Below, one piece after another: positions 19,270 through 27,876 of a stretch of DNA of 64,000 nucleotides. Position 1 is the stretch's first letter, and each line of letters begins with the position of its first letter. Made by a program: the position numbers and the translations under genes. Source of the DNA: Streptomyces djakartensis (GTDB taxonomy: Bacteria; Actinomycetota; Actinomycetes; Streptomycetales; Streptomycetaceae). Under the pieces are notes generated by a model. The model was given only the letters and a program-made list of their open reading frames with translations. It made no database searches and was not told the origin of the DNA. The stretch spans positions 186,001-250,000 of the forward strand of contig NZ_BMWE01000008.1 of the NCBI RefSeq assembly GCF_014651075.1. The letters are read 5' to 3'.

Positions 19270-19677
19270 CCGGCTGCACGCCGAGCCGCATGGCACAGGC
19301 GGCTTCTGGCCGATCTCAGCCCCGTGCGACACCCGAGCCCACCCAGTATTCACGAGAGGCACACAGCAAACCCACAGGTGCCACGGGAACTGGTGCCTGT
19401 CTGATCACCGAAGTCCCATGGCTCCTTTCGCGCCATGCCGCTCTGGCTTCGAAGAAATGCCCTGGTCGACTCGAACGCCTGTACCTAAAGTGATCGTCGC
19501 GCCCGGCGGAGCTGACCACTCCATCCACAGCGCACTTCATCCGGCGACCGGGGGGACATCGTCGCCACCGGAGGGACGCACTGACGTGCCGCGACATGAC
19601 CTATCGGCCGCGCGTCACCTCCGCCTCTGCTGACGGGCATCCCCGGGCGCGTTCCTTCGCGACGAGGTGATGTCTTC
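19270..19677. other. Upstream region of the large toxin gene
   Basis: This 408-base stretch has no convincing gene; short frames here have no ribosome-binding site or family motif. It is less GC-rich than its surroundings and presumably holds the promoter of the 1645-residue toxin. GAGGTGA at 19664-19670 is the ribosome-binding site for the TTG start at 19678. Confidence 0.5.
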
Positions 19678-22600
19678 TTGCGCCCAAGACCAGGGCCCTT
19701 CCTGCCCAGAACCCGTTTCACGCCCAGACCGGGCAGGCCCCGGTTCCTGACTTCTGCCGTCACGTCCGCGGCGGCCGTGGCCGTACTGGCCGGCCTGGCC
19801 GTTCAGCCCGGCGGGCTGGGGCGATCCACGGGCAGTGAGGCGGCCCCGCTGGCGAACGGTTCGTCCCACTGGTCCGACGACACGGCTGCCGAGCAACTGC
19901 GGCAGGACCAGTGCCTGATGGCGGAGGTGCTGCGCCTGGGCGGGCCGTCCATGGCCGCGACCGCGCAGGACGGACTCAACCAGCCGCCGGACAAGCTGCA
20001 CGCCCTGGCCAACCGGGACTACTGGGAGGACACCCCGCTGGCCACCGCGTACCAGCGGGACAGGGACGCGGCCGAGAAGGAGCTCGATGCCGCCTTTGCC
20101 CTTCGGGACGAGTGGTCCAAGCCCCTTGACGGTCTGGAGACTCCGGGCGGGTTCACCGTCGCCGGTTTCCACTGGCCTCCTGGAGGACCAGGTGACGAGG
20201 AGGAGGATTTCCACAGCCAAACCGGTCTGACCCAGTGGATCGCAGACAGGTTCTGGAAGCACGAGGGCGACTTCTACGAGGATCCGACCCCCCAGGCCGA
20301 CGAGAAGACCCTGAAGGCCGTCACCGATCTGGGTACTCCGCTCTACGGCGAGAAGCCCTACGATCCCGATCTGCCTCCCGGTGAGTGGCAGCGGCAGTAT
20401 GAGGAACAAAGGGCGTTTGAAGGGCTGTTCGACACCTTCGACGGCAAGGGTGCCGATGACGCCCGTCTGTTCCTGGCCTCCGGCGGATTTCCCCGCACTG
20501 CCCCCGAGCCAGGGACAGCGGAACACCGGATCGCGGTCGAGGACCTGAAGACCAGGTATGCATCATGCGCCTGGCGGGACCCGATCGACCCGAGCAATGT
20601 CCTGGGAGGCATGGCCGACACGGCCGCCTCGGAGTGGCAGCGGGAAATCAGCTCGCAGGCGGTCCAGCGCAACCAGATCCTGAAGTCCAGCAAGGGCGCC
20701 ACCAACGCACTTGCCAGCGGTGCGAAGGCGTTGGGGAACCTGCTCGGGCACTCGTGGGTCGCCGACCGTCTGGTCCGTTGGCAGGATTACTGGGCTCCCG
20801 GCGGTGCGGGCTGGATCGGCGACTCCCCAGCTGTCATTCAGGTCGAGGCGGCCCGGGGCAAGTGCCTGGACGCTCAGGGTGGCGGGACGACCTCCGGCAC
20901 ACCGGTGCAGATCTACACCTGCAACAACGCCTCGGGGCAGCAGTGGCAGCTCCGCGAAGCTTCCGGTGACAGCTACAACCTCGTCAACTACAAGTCCGAC
21001 AAGTGCCTGGACGTCGAGAACAGCAACCCGGCCAACGGCACGAAGATCCAGATCTGGACGTGCAACGACAGCAAGGCGCAGCAGTGGAAGTTCGATCTCC
21101 GCGCCGTCAGCGAGTTGCGCAACGTCGCCACCGACAAGTGCCTGGACCTGAACAAGTTCGACAACAGCCACGACGCCTGGCTGTGGGGGTGCAACGGCAC
21201 GAACCCCCAGAAGTTCCGGATCGTCCCCAAGGGCCACAGTGGCACGGACAGCCAGTTCTATCCGGACAAGGCGCAGTTCGACCAGGCCAAGAAGAACATC
21301 GCGGCGGCGCAGGCTCAGGCGAAGAAGCAGCTCGACGTCCTCAAGGATCAGTTGGCCGCGGCACAGGAGCACGCCACCGTCAGTGACACCGCGCAGAAGG
21401 CCGCATACGCCATCGCGGACAAGGCCGGTGCCCCGCGCGGCCGTGGCCTGCTGGTCGGCCAGCAGAAGGCCCAAGTCACCAAGGGCGCCGCGGCCGCACT
21501 GGAAGCGCTGGTGAAGGCGGGCGCGACCGCCGAGGCGGCAACCCGAGCCTCCGCCGGAGACAGCGCGACCATCGCGCAGCGCGCCCTGGCGCAGGCGGCC
21601 CAGTCGAAGGCCGAGTTCCGCAAGGCCGCCGCAGCAATGGCCGAGTCCCAGGCCAAGGCCGCGGCCGACGCTGCGAAGCTGCACCGCGACAACGCCAAGA
21701 AGGACAAGGAGACCGCGGAGGCCAAGCTCGCCGAGGCTCTGAAGGCCGAGGGCGACGCCAAGGCGGCCGCCGCGAAGGCCCACGCCAAGCGTCTGGCCGC
21801 CGAGGCCGAGGAGAAGACGGCCGAGGCGGAGAAGCGGAAGGCCGCTGCCAAGCAGGCCGAGGCCGCCCGCCACAGGAAGAACGCCGAAGCCGAGGCGACG
21901 AAGGCCGAGGACGCCAAGTCCAAGGCAGAGGCGGCCGAAGGCACGGCGGTCGAGAAGAAGAACGCCGCCGTGAAGGCCCGCGACCAGGCCAAGGCCATGC
22001 GGGACGACGCGTGGGAAGCCGAGCAGAAGGCCGACGCCGCCCGAGCCAAGGCCGACGCCAAGGCCGCATACGCCGACTCCCTGGAAGCCGGCGAAGCAGC
22101 CGAGGACGCCCGCTCCGCGGCCAACGCGGCGGACCAGCACGCCGACGACGCCGAGGCAGCCGCCAGTAGGGCTCGTTCCGAAGCGGACGCCGCGACGAAG
22201 GCGGCAGCGGACGCCGACGCGGCAGCCACACGCGCCGAGGCGGCGGCCAAGCGTTCCCGCGCCCACGCGGACGACGCCCAGGCAGCGAAGCTGAAGTCCG
22301 ACGCCGCGGTGAAGACCGCGACGAGTGCCGCGGCCGACGCCATCGACGCCTCCGAGCGTGCCTCCTCCGAAGCCAAGACGGCCGTCGAGATGGCCGACGA
22401 GGCGGAGAAGCAGGCCAAGACCGCCAAGTCCCACGCGGACGCGGCGAACAAGGAGGCCGCCAAGGCCCTGGCCGCCTCGGCGAAGGCCGCCGGCTTCGCC
22501 CACGTCACCGCCCAGGCCGCCGTGGACGCCGGCAAGGCCGCCGCCCAGGTCGCCAAGCCCGCCAACGACGCCATCCAGCTCGGCTCCCGGTACATCGACA

Positions 22601-24615
22601 CCGACTCGGCCGCCGGCCTGGTGGTCCTCACCGGCCAGGCGTCCAAGACGATCGCCGAACAGCAGGAGGCCGTCGCCGACGCCCACGCCAAGAACGCGGC
22701 GGCCGAAGCCTCAGCCGCCAAGAACCTCGCCGACCAGGCGAAGGGCGACACCAAGGCCGCCTACCAGCACGCCGCCAACGCCGCCGCGCACGCCGCGACC
22801 GCCCGCACCTACGCAAAGGACGCCCTCGGCTACGCCGCCGACGCCGCCAAGGCCGCGTCCAAGGCAGCCGCCTCCCTGGCCCGCACCGTCGACTACAACC
22901 GCCAGGCCACCAAGGACGCCCAAGCCGCCGACCAGGCAGCCGGCCGCGCCGAGAACCACGCCGAGAACGCCCGCGACTCGGCCGACCAGGCAGCCCTCGA
23001 CGCCCAAGCCGCCCGCTCGGCCGCCGCTGCGGCCGAAGAGGCCGCGAAGGCAGCCCGCGCAGCGGCCAACCGCGCGGACGCCGCCGCGACCGAGGCGGAG
23101 GAGGCGGCCAAGGACGCGGAGAGGTACGCCAAGGAAGCCCAGGAAGCAGCCGACCGGGCCGAGAGACGGGGGAACGCGCAACAGATTGAGGCCGGAACCG
23201 TTGTCGACGAGACCGGCGGCTCCATCGGAAGCATGTTCTACGTCGTCGACCATCTCAAGACGATCGGCGATCCGCAGACCGTCAAGAAGACGGACGGCTG
23301 CGACGGCTGGATCGACAAGCTCTTCTACAAGGGCGACTGCACGATCACCGCGAAGATTCGATTCAAAGCGGTCCTCGACCTGTACATGTGCACCGCGCAG
23401 GGCCTGGATCCGGAGCAGTTCACCTGCCCCGCCGGAGCCACGGTCTACCTGGGTCAGCACACGACCAAGGAACTGTCCACCGAGGTAGCGCGCAACATCA
23501 CGATCGCGGAGTACCAGAAGAACGTCGACCCGATCGACATTCTCTTCGGGAGCTGGATCAAGTGCGCCCAGAAGATCACCCCGGGCGGCGCGGGAGGCAG
23601 TTGGGGCGGATGCGCCTGGGCGGCCGTGGATGTCGCGGCCCTGTTCGCGGGCAAGGTTCTCAGGCCCATCGCGGACGCGGTCAAGGCGGTGGACGCCGCT
23701 GCTCGGACCGGCATCGGCTTCACTGAGGCGTGGAAGGGTCTGCGAGCGCTCGGCCTGTCCGATGAGGTCGCCGCTGGCGTTGCCAGGGCTGGCTTCCAGA
23801 AGTTGGGGGCTCTCTGCCTGAAGGACAGTTTCCCCGCCGGAACGCGCGTGTTGTTGGCCGGTGGCAAGTCAAAGCCGATCGAGAAGATCAGCATCGGTGA
23901 TGAAGTGATTGCCACGGACCCGAGCGCCGGCATCACCCGCTCGGCACCCGTCACGGCGACCTGGTCCCACCCAGTGGATCGACTGCTCCAGGTCACCGTT
24001 GCTGACGGCGGACGAATCCTGACCACTCCCGGACACCGGATATACGTACCAGGGCGAGGCTGGATCAGGGCCTCAGACCTGCTCACGAACGACCCTCTGC
24101 GAACTGCGACCGGTGCCGTCGAGGACGTGATCGGCATCCGTCCGGTGACTACCTCGCAAAGGGTCTGGGACCTGAGTGTCGCCAACCTCCGCACCTTCTA
24201 TGTCCTCGCAGGCAAGACTCCTGTACTCGTTCACAACGTCAATTGCCCCACGTACATCGACGTCTATCCGAGCGGCCTTGGAATCGTGGCTGACATTGAC
24301 AAGGGCGGACTCGTCTCGTTCGTCATCAAGGCAGGTAAGGACACACCCCGAGGCAGCGAAATGTTCAACGCGGCTCTTGCTCACTTCGGGGACAACGTCA
24401 AGGGCGTCAAAGCATACTGGCAGAATGGTGGTGAACTCAGCGACAACCTGGACTCCTTCAATGCGGCCGTGCGGGGTGGTGCGTCGCTTGAAGAAGCGGC
24501 AGCTGCCACGTTCACGGGGAAAATGTCCAAGAGGGCAGGCTTTTCGAATGTAGAAATAACTGAACTCAGAGGTATGCCGGGGCATTACACGAACGTGGGC
24601 GCAACCTTCCGGTAG
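19678..24615 (+). CDS. Giant secreted polymorphic toxin: ricin lectin, Ala-rich coiled coil, pretoxin HINT, C-terminal toxin tip
   Basis: The 1645-residue protein starts with an Arg-rich n-region and a hydrophobic export segment (about 24-45). A ~330-residue unrecognised region follows, then a ricin-type beta-trefoil (about 382-521) with QQWQL and QQWKF (QxW) and repeated KCLD motifs. Next is a very long Ala/Lys/Glu coiled coil (about 530-1175), then a hydrophobic segment. A pretoxin HINT domain spans C1380 (CLKDSFPAGTRVLL) to H1519-N1520 (VLVHN). The last 125 residues (VNCPTYIDVYP to TNVGATFR) are the variable tip and match no toxin family I recognise. HINT is expected to autocleave and release the tip. 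The TTG start is supported by GAGGTGA 8 bases upstream. The likely immunity gene follows at 24733. Confidence 0.85.
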   Translation: MRPRPGPFLPRTRFTPRPGRPRFLTSAVTSAAAVAVLAGLAVQPGGLGRSTGSEAAPLANGSSHWSDDTAAEQLRQDQCLMAEVLRLGGPSMAATAQDGLNQPPDKLHALANRDYWEDTPLATAYQRDRDAAEKELDAAFALRDEWSKPLDGLETPGGFTVAGFHWPPGGPGDEEEDFHSQTGLTQWIADRFWKHEGDFYEDPTPQADEKTLKAVTDLGTPLYGEKPYDPDLPPGEWQRQYEEQRAFEGLFDTFDGKGADDARLFLASGGFPRTAPEPGTAEHRIAVEDLKTRYASCAWRDPIDPSNVLGGMADTAASEWQREISSQAVQRNQILKSSKGATNALASGAKALGNLLGHSWVADRLVRWQDYWAPGGAGWIGDSPAVIQVEAARGKCLDAQGGGTTSGTPVQIYTCNNASGQQWQLREASGDSYNLVNYKSDKCLDVENSNPANGTKIQIWTCNDSKAQQWKFDLRAVSELRNVATDKCLDLNKFDNSHDAWLWGCNGTNPQKFRIVPKGHSGTDSQFYPDKAQFDQAKKNIAAAQAQAKKQLDVLKDQLAAAQEHATVSDTAQKAAYAIADKAGAPRGRGLLVGQQKAQVTKGAAAALEALVKAGATAEAATRASAGDSATIAQRALAQAAQSKAEFRKAAAAMAESQAKAAADAAKLHRDNAKKDKETAEAKLAEALKAEGDAKAAAAKAHAKRLAAEAEEKTAEAEKRKAAAKQAEAARHRKNAEAEATKAEDAKSKAEAAEGTAVEKKNAAVKARDQAKAMRDDAWEAEQKADAARAKADAKAAYADSLEAGEAAEDARSAANAADQHADDAEAAASRARSEADAATKAAADADAAATRAEAAAKRSRAHADDAQAAKLKSDAAVKTATSAAADAIDASERASSEAKTAVEMADEAEKQAKTAKSHADAANKEAAKALAASAKAAGFAHVTAQAAVDAGKAAAQVAKPANDAIQLGSRYIDTDSAAGLVVLTGQASKTIAEQQEAVADAHAKNAAAEASAAKNLADQAKGDTKAAYQHAANAAAHAATARTYAKDALGYAADAAKAASKAAASLARTVDYNRQATKDAQAADQAAGRAENHAENARDSADQAALDAQAARSAAAAAEEAAKAARAAANRADAAATEAEEAAKDAERYAKEAQEAADRAERRGNAQQIEAGTVVDETGGSIGSMFYVVDHLKTIGDPQTVKKTDGCDGWIDKLFYKGDCTITAKIRFKAVLDLYMCTAQGLDPEQFTCPAGATVYLGQHTTKELSTEVARNITIAEYQKNVDPIDILFGSWIKCAQKITPGGAGGSWGGCAWAAVDVAALFAGKVLRPIADAVKAVDAAARTGIGFTEAWKGLRALGLSDEVAAGVARAGFQKLGALCLKDSFPAGTRVLLAGGKSKPIEKISIGDEVIATDPSAGITRSAPVTATWSHPVDRLLQVTVADGGRILTTPGHRIYVPGRGWIRASDLLTNDPLRTATGAVEDVIGIRPVTTSQRVWDLSVANLRTFYVLAGKTPVLVHNVNCPTYIDVYPSGLGIVADIDKGGLVSFVIKAGKDTPRGSEMFNAALAHFGDNVKGVKAYWQNGGELSDNLDSFNAAVRGGASLEEAAAATFTGKMSKRAGFSNVEITELRGMPGHYTNVGATFR
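21262..23185 (+). repeat. Alanine-rich coiled-coil coding repeat region
   Basis: About 640 residues consist largely of Ala, Lys, Glu, Asp and Arg in heptad-like arrays (units such as AKAEAAEG, ADAAATRAEAAAKR, KDAERYAKEAQEAAD), coded by repeated GCC-GAC-GCC and AAG-GCC runs. The region should form a long rod that holds the toxic tip away from the membrane. Confidence 0.8.
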
Positions 24616-24732
24616 GGAAGGCGACGTACGATACACAAGACAGGAACGTAGTTAGGGTGGGCCTCACGCGCAGTGAGGTCCACCCTGGACCACGGGACCA
24701 CTCAGAATCATCAACGGAAGACCGAGTGCGCG

Positions 24733-24999
24733 ATGGAAAATTGGGACAAGCTCGCAGAGGAACTGAGATCGGCCCACGCCGAAGGTAAAGAGGCGGTAGA
24801 GCTTGCTTTGCTTACCCGTGAGAAGCTGGGTGCAAAATTTGGCGTCATCTCATTTATTTCTGCCTTTCGCCTTGCTTTTGGCATTCCATTGCCCATACTG
24901 CAGCGCGCTCAAGCGTGGCAGCGATTTGGGTGGGGAGGTGCGTCAATCTCTGACGCTGAATTCTCCGCACTCCTAGCTCCTTGGCTAGCGAAACAGTAG
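24733..24999 (+). CDS. Putative immunity protein for the HINT toxin
   Basis: No family is recognised. The 88-residue protein begins MENWDKLAEELRSAH; it has no signal peptide, looks mostly helical, and has a hydrophobic middle (FGVISFISAFRLAFGIPLP). It starts 117 bases after the toxin stop, on the same strand, and is followed by a terminator. Both are the standard arrangement of a toxin and cognate immunity gene. Codon use is foreign to the surroundings: 44 of 88 sense codons end in G or C, with TTT, ATT, ATA, CTT, CTA and AAA present. ATG 24733 is preferred over an upstream in-frame start because the extension looks non-coding; no strong ribosome-binding site is seen. The role is inferred from position. 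Confidence 0.6.
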   Translation: MENWDKLAEELRSAHAEGKEAVELALLTREKLGAKFGVISFISAFRLAFGIPLPILQRAQAWQRFGWGGASISDAEFSALLAPWLAKQ

Positions 25000-25005
25000 T
25001 CCGGC

Positions 25006-25032
25006 AGCGGAGAGGCTGCTGCCCTCTCCGCT
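25006..25032 (+). terminator. Terminator after the putative immunity gene
   Basis: AGCGGAGAG (25006-25014) pairs with CTCTCCGCT (25024-25032), a perfect 9-bp stem followed by TTCTC, 6 bases after the stop codon. Confidence 0.75.
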
Positions 25033-25077
25033 TTCTCGGATCCCTCATGCCCCGCGCCGGACAGGCTCACAACGTGA

Positions 25078-25671
25078 ATGAAAGCCTCCCGGCGGCAGTT
25101 TGCAGAACGCGTCCGACAGATGCGTGACCGAGCCGCCGGGGCTCCGGGCCTGGATCCAGCCGGGTAGGACCTGTTGACGCAGGGAGGGGCGCAGGCGGGC
25201 GAACTCGGCGCACTTGCTGCCCAGTTGGCTGACGCACTCTCCGACGCCCTGCTCATCGCCAGGTCACGAGGCGCTCGGCTCGGAGCGGACGAGCTGGGCC
25301 TGGCCGACGGAACGCCGGCGATCCCGGCGTCCTCGGGGGAGGCGCGCGACGTACTGGCGTACCGGGCACCCCGACGACGGGCCCACGGCCTGTTCACCCT
25401 CCCCGGCCACGACCTCGCGTCCGCGCCCGCGGCCCGGCGCCACGTGCGGGACACGGCCGGGGTCACGATCAGCGTGACCGACGAGGGCGGCCGCAGTGCG
25501 GCGGTCCCCGTTCCCGCGCCGCCGCCCCTCCCGCCGAGCCCGGAGGAGGAGCGCGGCCGCGGCTTGCTGATCACCGACGCCCTCGCCGCCCGCTGGGGCA
25601 CCCGGCAGAGCGGTCGCGGCCCGACCGTCTGGGCCGAGGTGCACATCAGCCGGTCCAGCAGTAACGGCTGA
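25078..25671 (+). pseudogene. Probable pseudogene of an ATP-binding (anti-sigma/HATPase-like) regulatory protein
   Basis: From ATG 25078 the frame reads MKASRRQFAERVRQMRDRAA and meets an in-frame TAG at 25165-25167. It then continues in the same frame (DLLTQGGAQAGELGALAAQ) to 25671 without another stop. The latter half resembles Streptomyces HATPase_c anti-sigma-like proteins: FTLPGHDLASAPAARRHVR near the front and EERGRGLLITDALAARWGT near the end. The segment that should hold the N box between ARRHVRDTAG and VTISVTDEGG is missing. Translation from TTG 25174 could give a 165-residue protein, but it would lack ATP-binding residues. It abuts the toxin locus, consistent with local rearrangement. 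Confidence 0.5.
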
Positions 25672-25680
25672 CCGACGCCG

Positions 25681-25995
25681 TCACTTCTGCTGCTCGTCCT
25701 CCGGCACAACACCCGGCGGCGGCGGAGCCACCGGCCGCAGCTTCAGCCATGCCAGGAAGAACAAGCCCAGCAACAGCATCCCCAACCCGGTCCACAGGTT
25801 GATGTTGACGCCCTCCGCCTTGTCGAGGTCGGCGTCGGACGCCGTGAAGCCGGCGATCGTGACGATGACGCCGTAGATCACGAACAGTCCGCCGATGATC
25901 CGCCGGATGTCGAACAGGCGCGCGGCCGTCGCCGACTTGCCCTCGAGGTCGGTGACTTCCCGTTGTACGTCCCTGTCGGAGTAGTGCTCGGACAT
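25681..25995 (-). CDS. Small two-helix membrane protein, partner of the Na+ symporter
   Basis: The 104-residue protein has a charged cytoplasmic N terminus (MSEHYSDRDVQREVTDLEGK), two membrane helices (about 32-50 and 66-86) and a Pro-rich C terminus. It lies 18 bases downstream of the solute:Na+ symporter gene and is surely co-transcribed. Small membrane proteins beside SSS transporters are common and may help assembly or activity. I do not recognise a named function. Confidence 0.75.
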   Translation of the reverse strand: MSEHYSDRDVQREVTDLEGKSATAARLFDIRRIIGGLFVIYGVIVTIAGFTASDADLDKAEGVNINLWTGLGMLLLGLFFLAWLKLRPVAPPPPGVVPEDEQQK

Positions 25996-26013
25996 GTGTC
26001 TATCCTCCCTCGG

Positions 26014-27711
26014 TCAGAACGAGAACGGGATGTAGCAGGCCGCGGCCAGTACGATCGCGCTCCATCCCAGCAGCGCCGGCTTGCGGTACCAGGCCTCGTC
26101 CCCGGGGGCCGGAGGCTCCGCCATGCCGGGCGAGGTCGTGCCGTAGACCAGGCCCTGCAACTCCTCCGCCGGCTTGGGCGCGGTGAAGAGCGACACCGCC
26201 ACCATGACGACCGCGCCCGCGACGAACCCGGCGATCGCCGAGACGAAGTTGGCGCCCTGGTCGGTGGGGATGTCGACGATGTCCTGCTTGTAGAGGACGA
26301 AGTAGTTGACCATCGCGGCGGTGGTGCCCACGAGCAGCCCCCAGAAGCCCGACTTCATCGACGCCCGCTTCCAGAACATGCCGATGATGAAGACGACGAA
26401 CATCGGCACGTTGAAGAAGGAGAACAGGGTCTGCAGGTAGGCCATGATGTTCGAGAAGGACCGGGCCAGGAACGCCGTGCCGATGGAGGCCAGGACGCCG
26501 ATCGCGGTGATGAGGCGGCCGAAGCGGACGTAGTACTCGTCCTCCCGGCCCCTGACGACGTACTTCGCCCAGATGTCCGTCGTGAAGACGGTGTTGAACG
26601 ACGACACGTTGGCGGCCATGCCCGCCATGAACGCCGCGAGGAGACCGGTCACGGCGATGCCCAGCACGCCGTTGGGCAGGAGCTGTTCCATCAGGTAGGG
26701 GATGGCGTCGTTGTACTGCAGGTCGGAGCCGGAGGTGCCGATCTTCGGGACCAGGACCGCGGCGACCAGGCCCGGGATCATCACCAGGAACACGATGAAG
26801 ATCTTCGGGAACGCGGCGATGAGCGGGGTCCGCTGCGCCGCCGAGAGGTTCTTCGCGGACAGGGCGCGCTGCACCTCGGCGAAGTTCGTCGTCCAGTAGC
26901 CGAAGGACAGGACGAAGCCGAGGCCCAGGACGATCGTCAGCCAGTTCGCGCCCAGCGGGTTGTCACTGCCGATGCCCGTGCCGCCCCAGGCCGTCATGAA
27001 GTCGGCGCCGTGGCTGGCGGTGAGGGAGTCGGACAGGCCGTCCCAGCCGCCCACCTTCTTCAGGCCGAGGACCGAGATGGGGATGAGCGCCGCCAGGATG
27101 ACGAAGAACTGCAGGACCTCGTTGTAGATCGCCGAGGACAGGCCGCCGAGGGTGATGTAGGCCAGCACGAAGAAGCCGGCGACCACGATCGCCACCCACT
27201 CCGGCCAGCCCAGCAGCGCCTCGACGACGATGGCCAGGGCGTAGAGGTTGACGCCGGCGATGAGGATGGCGGCGAAGGCGAAGAGGACCGAGCTGAGCAT
27301 GTGTGCCGCCCGGTCGAAGCGCAGCAGCAGGAACTCCGGGACCGAGCGCACCTTGGAGCCGTAGTAGAAGGGCATCATCACCAGCCCGAGGAAGACCATG
27401 GCCGGGATGGCGCCGATCCAGTACCAGTGGGTGGTGTAGACGCCGTACTGGGCGCTGTTGGCGGCCATGCCCAGGATCTCGGTGGCGCCCAGGTTGGCGG
27501 CGATGAAGGCGAGACCGGTCACCCAGGCGGGCAGGGAGCGGCCGGAGAGGAAGAAGTCGAGGCTGGTCTTCACCGAGCGCCGGGCGGCGAAGCCGATGCC
27601 GAGGACGACGACGAAGTAGATGCCGAGGATCGTGTAGTCGAGCCAGTTCGTGGGGAGACGCAGCTCGGCTGCCAGGTAGGTGGGGGTTGTGGGGGTCGTG
27701 GGGGTTTGCAT
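26014..27711 (-). CDS. Solute:Na+ symporter (SSS family), probably galactose/glucose uptake (SglT-like)
   Basis: This is a sodium-coupled sugar importer of 565 residues with about 14 hydrophobic helices. SSS signatures include FFLSGRSLPAWVTGLAFIAANLGATE (residues about 53-78), the helix-3 NSAQYGVYTTHWYWIGAIPA region, and GTGIGSDNPLGANW. The first of these is the classic Na+/sugar symporter TM1-TM2 stretch. It is divergently transcribed from galT-galE-galK across a 165-base shared promoter region, which strongly suggests galactose as substrate (inference). The ATG at 27711 has GCGAGGG upstream. It leads a two-gene operon with the small membrane protein. Confidence 0.85.
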   Translation of the reverse strand: MQTPTTPTTPTYLAAELRLPTNWLDYTILGIYFVVVLGIGFAARRSVKTSLDFFLSGRSLPAWVTGLAFIAANLGATEILGMAANSAQYGVYTTHWYWIGAIPAMVFLGLVMMPFYYGSKVRSVPEFLLLRFDRAAHMLSSVLFAFAAILIAGVNLYALAIVVEALLGWPEWVAIVVAGFFVLAYITLGGLSSAIYNEVLQFFVILAALIPISVLGLKKVGGWDGLSDSLTASHGADFMTAWGGTGIGSDNPLGANWLTIVLGLGFVLSFGYWTTNFAEVQRALSAKNLSAAQRTPLIAAFPKIFIVFLVMIPGLVAAVLVPKIGTSGSDLQYNDAIPYLMEQLLPNGVLGIAVTGLLAAFMAGMAANVSSFNTVFTTDIWAKYVVRGREDEYYVRFGRLITAIGVLASIGTAFLARSFSNIMAYLQTLFSFFNVPMFVVFIIGMFWKRASMKSGFWGLLVGTTAAMVNYFVLYKQDIVDIPTDQGANFVSAIAGFVAGAVVMVAVSLFTAPKPAEELQGLVYGTTSPGMAEPPAPGDEAWYRKPALLGWSAIVLAAACYIPFSF

Positions 27712-27797
27712 TAGCCCTCGCTTTGTCCGCGCGAACCGATACCTCGCGGAATCTACGCCTCCGCGTTCGGTGGTTGAACACCTGCGCTGATGCTCTT

Positions 27798-27859
27798 TGT
27801 TTGATTGTGATGTTGACGCTTGAGGGGGACGGTGTTTTGATATGTTGAGTTATGTTTGA
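27798..27859 (+). promoter_or_regulatory. gal operon control region with five TGTT(n)GA repeats
   Basis: Direct repeats occur at 27798-27804 (TGTTTGA), 27811-27816 (TGTTGA), 27833-27840 (TGTTTTGA), 27843-27848 (TGTTGA) and 27853-27859 (TGTTTGA), between the divergent symporter and galT starts. The galP1 promoter of S. lividans/coelicolor is known to be galactose-inducible and to depend on short direct repeats, so these are probable operator sites. Confidence 0.6.
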
Positions 27860-27876
27860 AGGATGAGGAGTCCGGC

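Noticed and set aside
14623..19362. Very long open frame on the minus strand opposite the PQQ-propeller genes.
   Set aside because: It is antisense to two clear genes with family motifs and coding-strand bias, and its translation is low-complexity Arg/Gly/Val with no motif. Long antisense frames are expected at this GC content.
19270..19677. Short frames upstream of the large toxin gene considered as a small chaperone or adaptor.
   Set aside because: They overlap each other in several frames and none has a credible start site; the region is better explained as promoter DNA.
25174..25671. Intact 165-residue ATP-binding protein starting at TTG 25174.
   Set aside because: The frame continues upstream through a TAG to a coherent N terminus and the ATP-binding N-box segment is missing, so a pseudogene is the better call.
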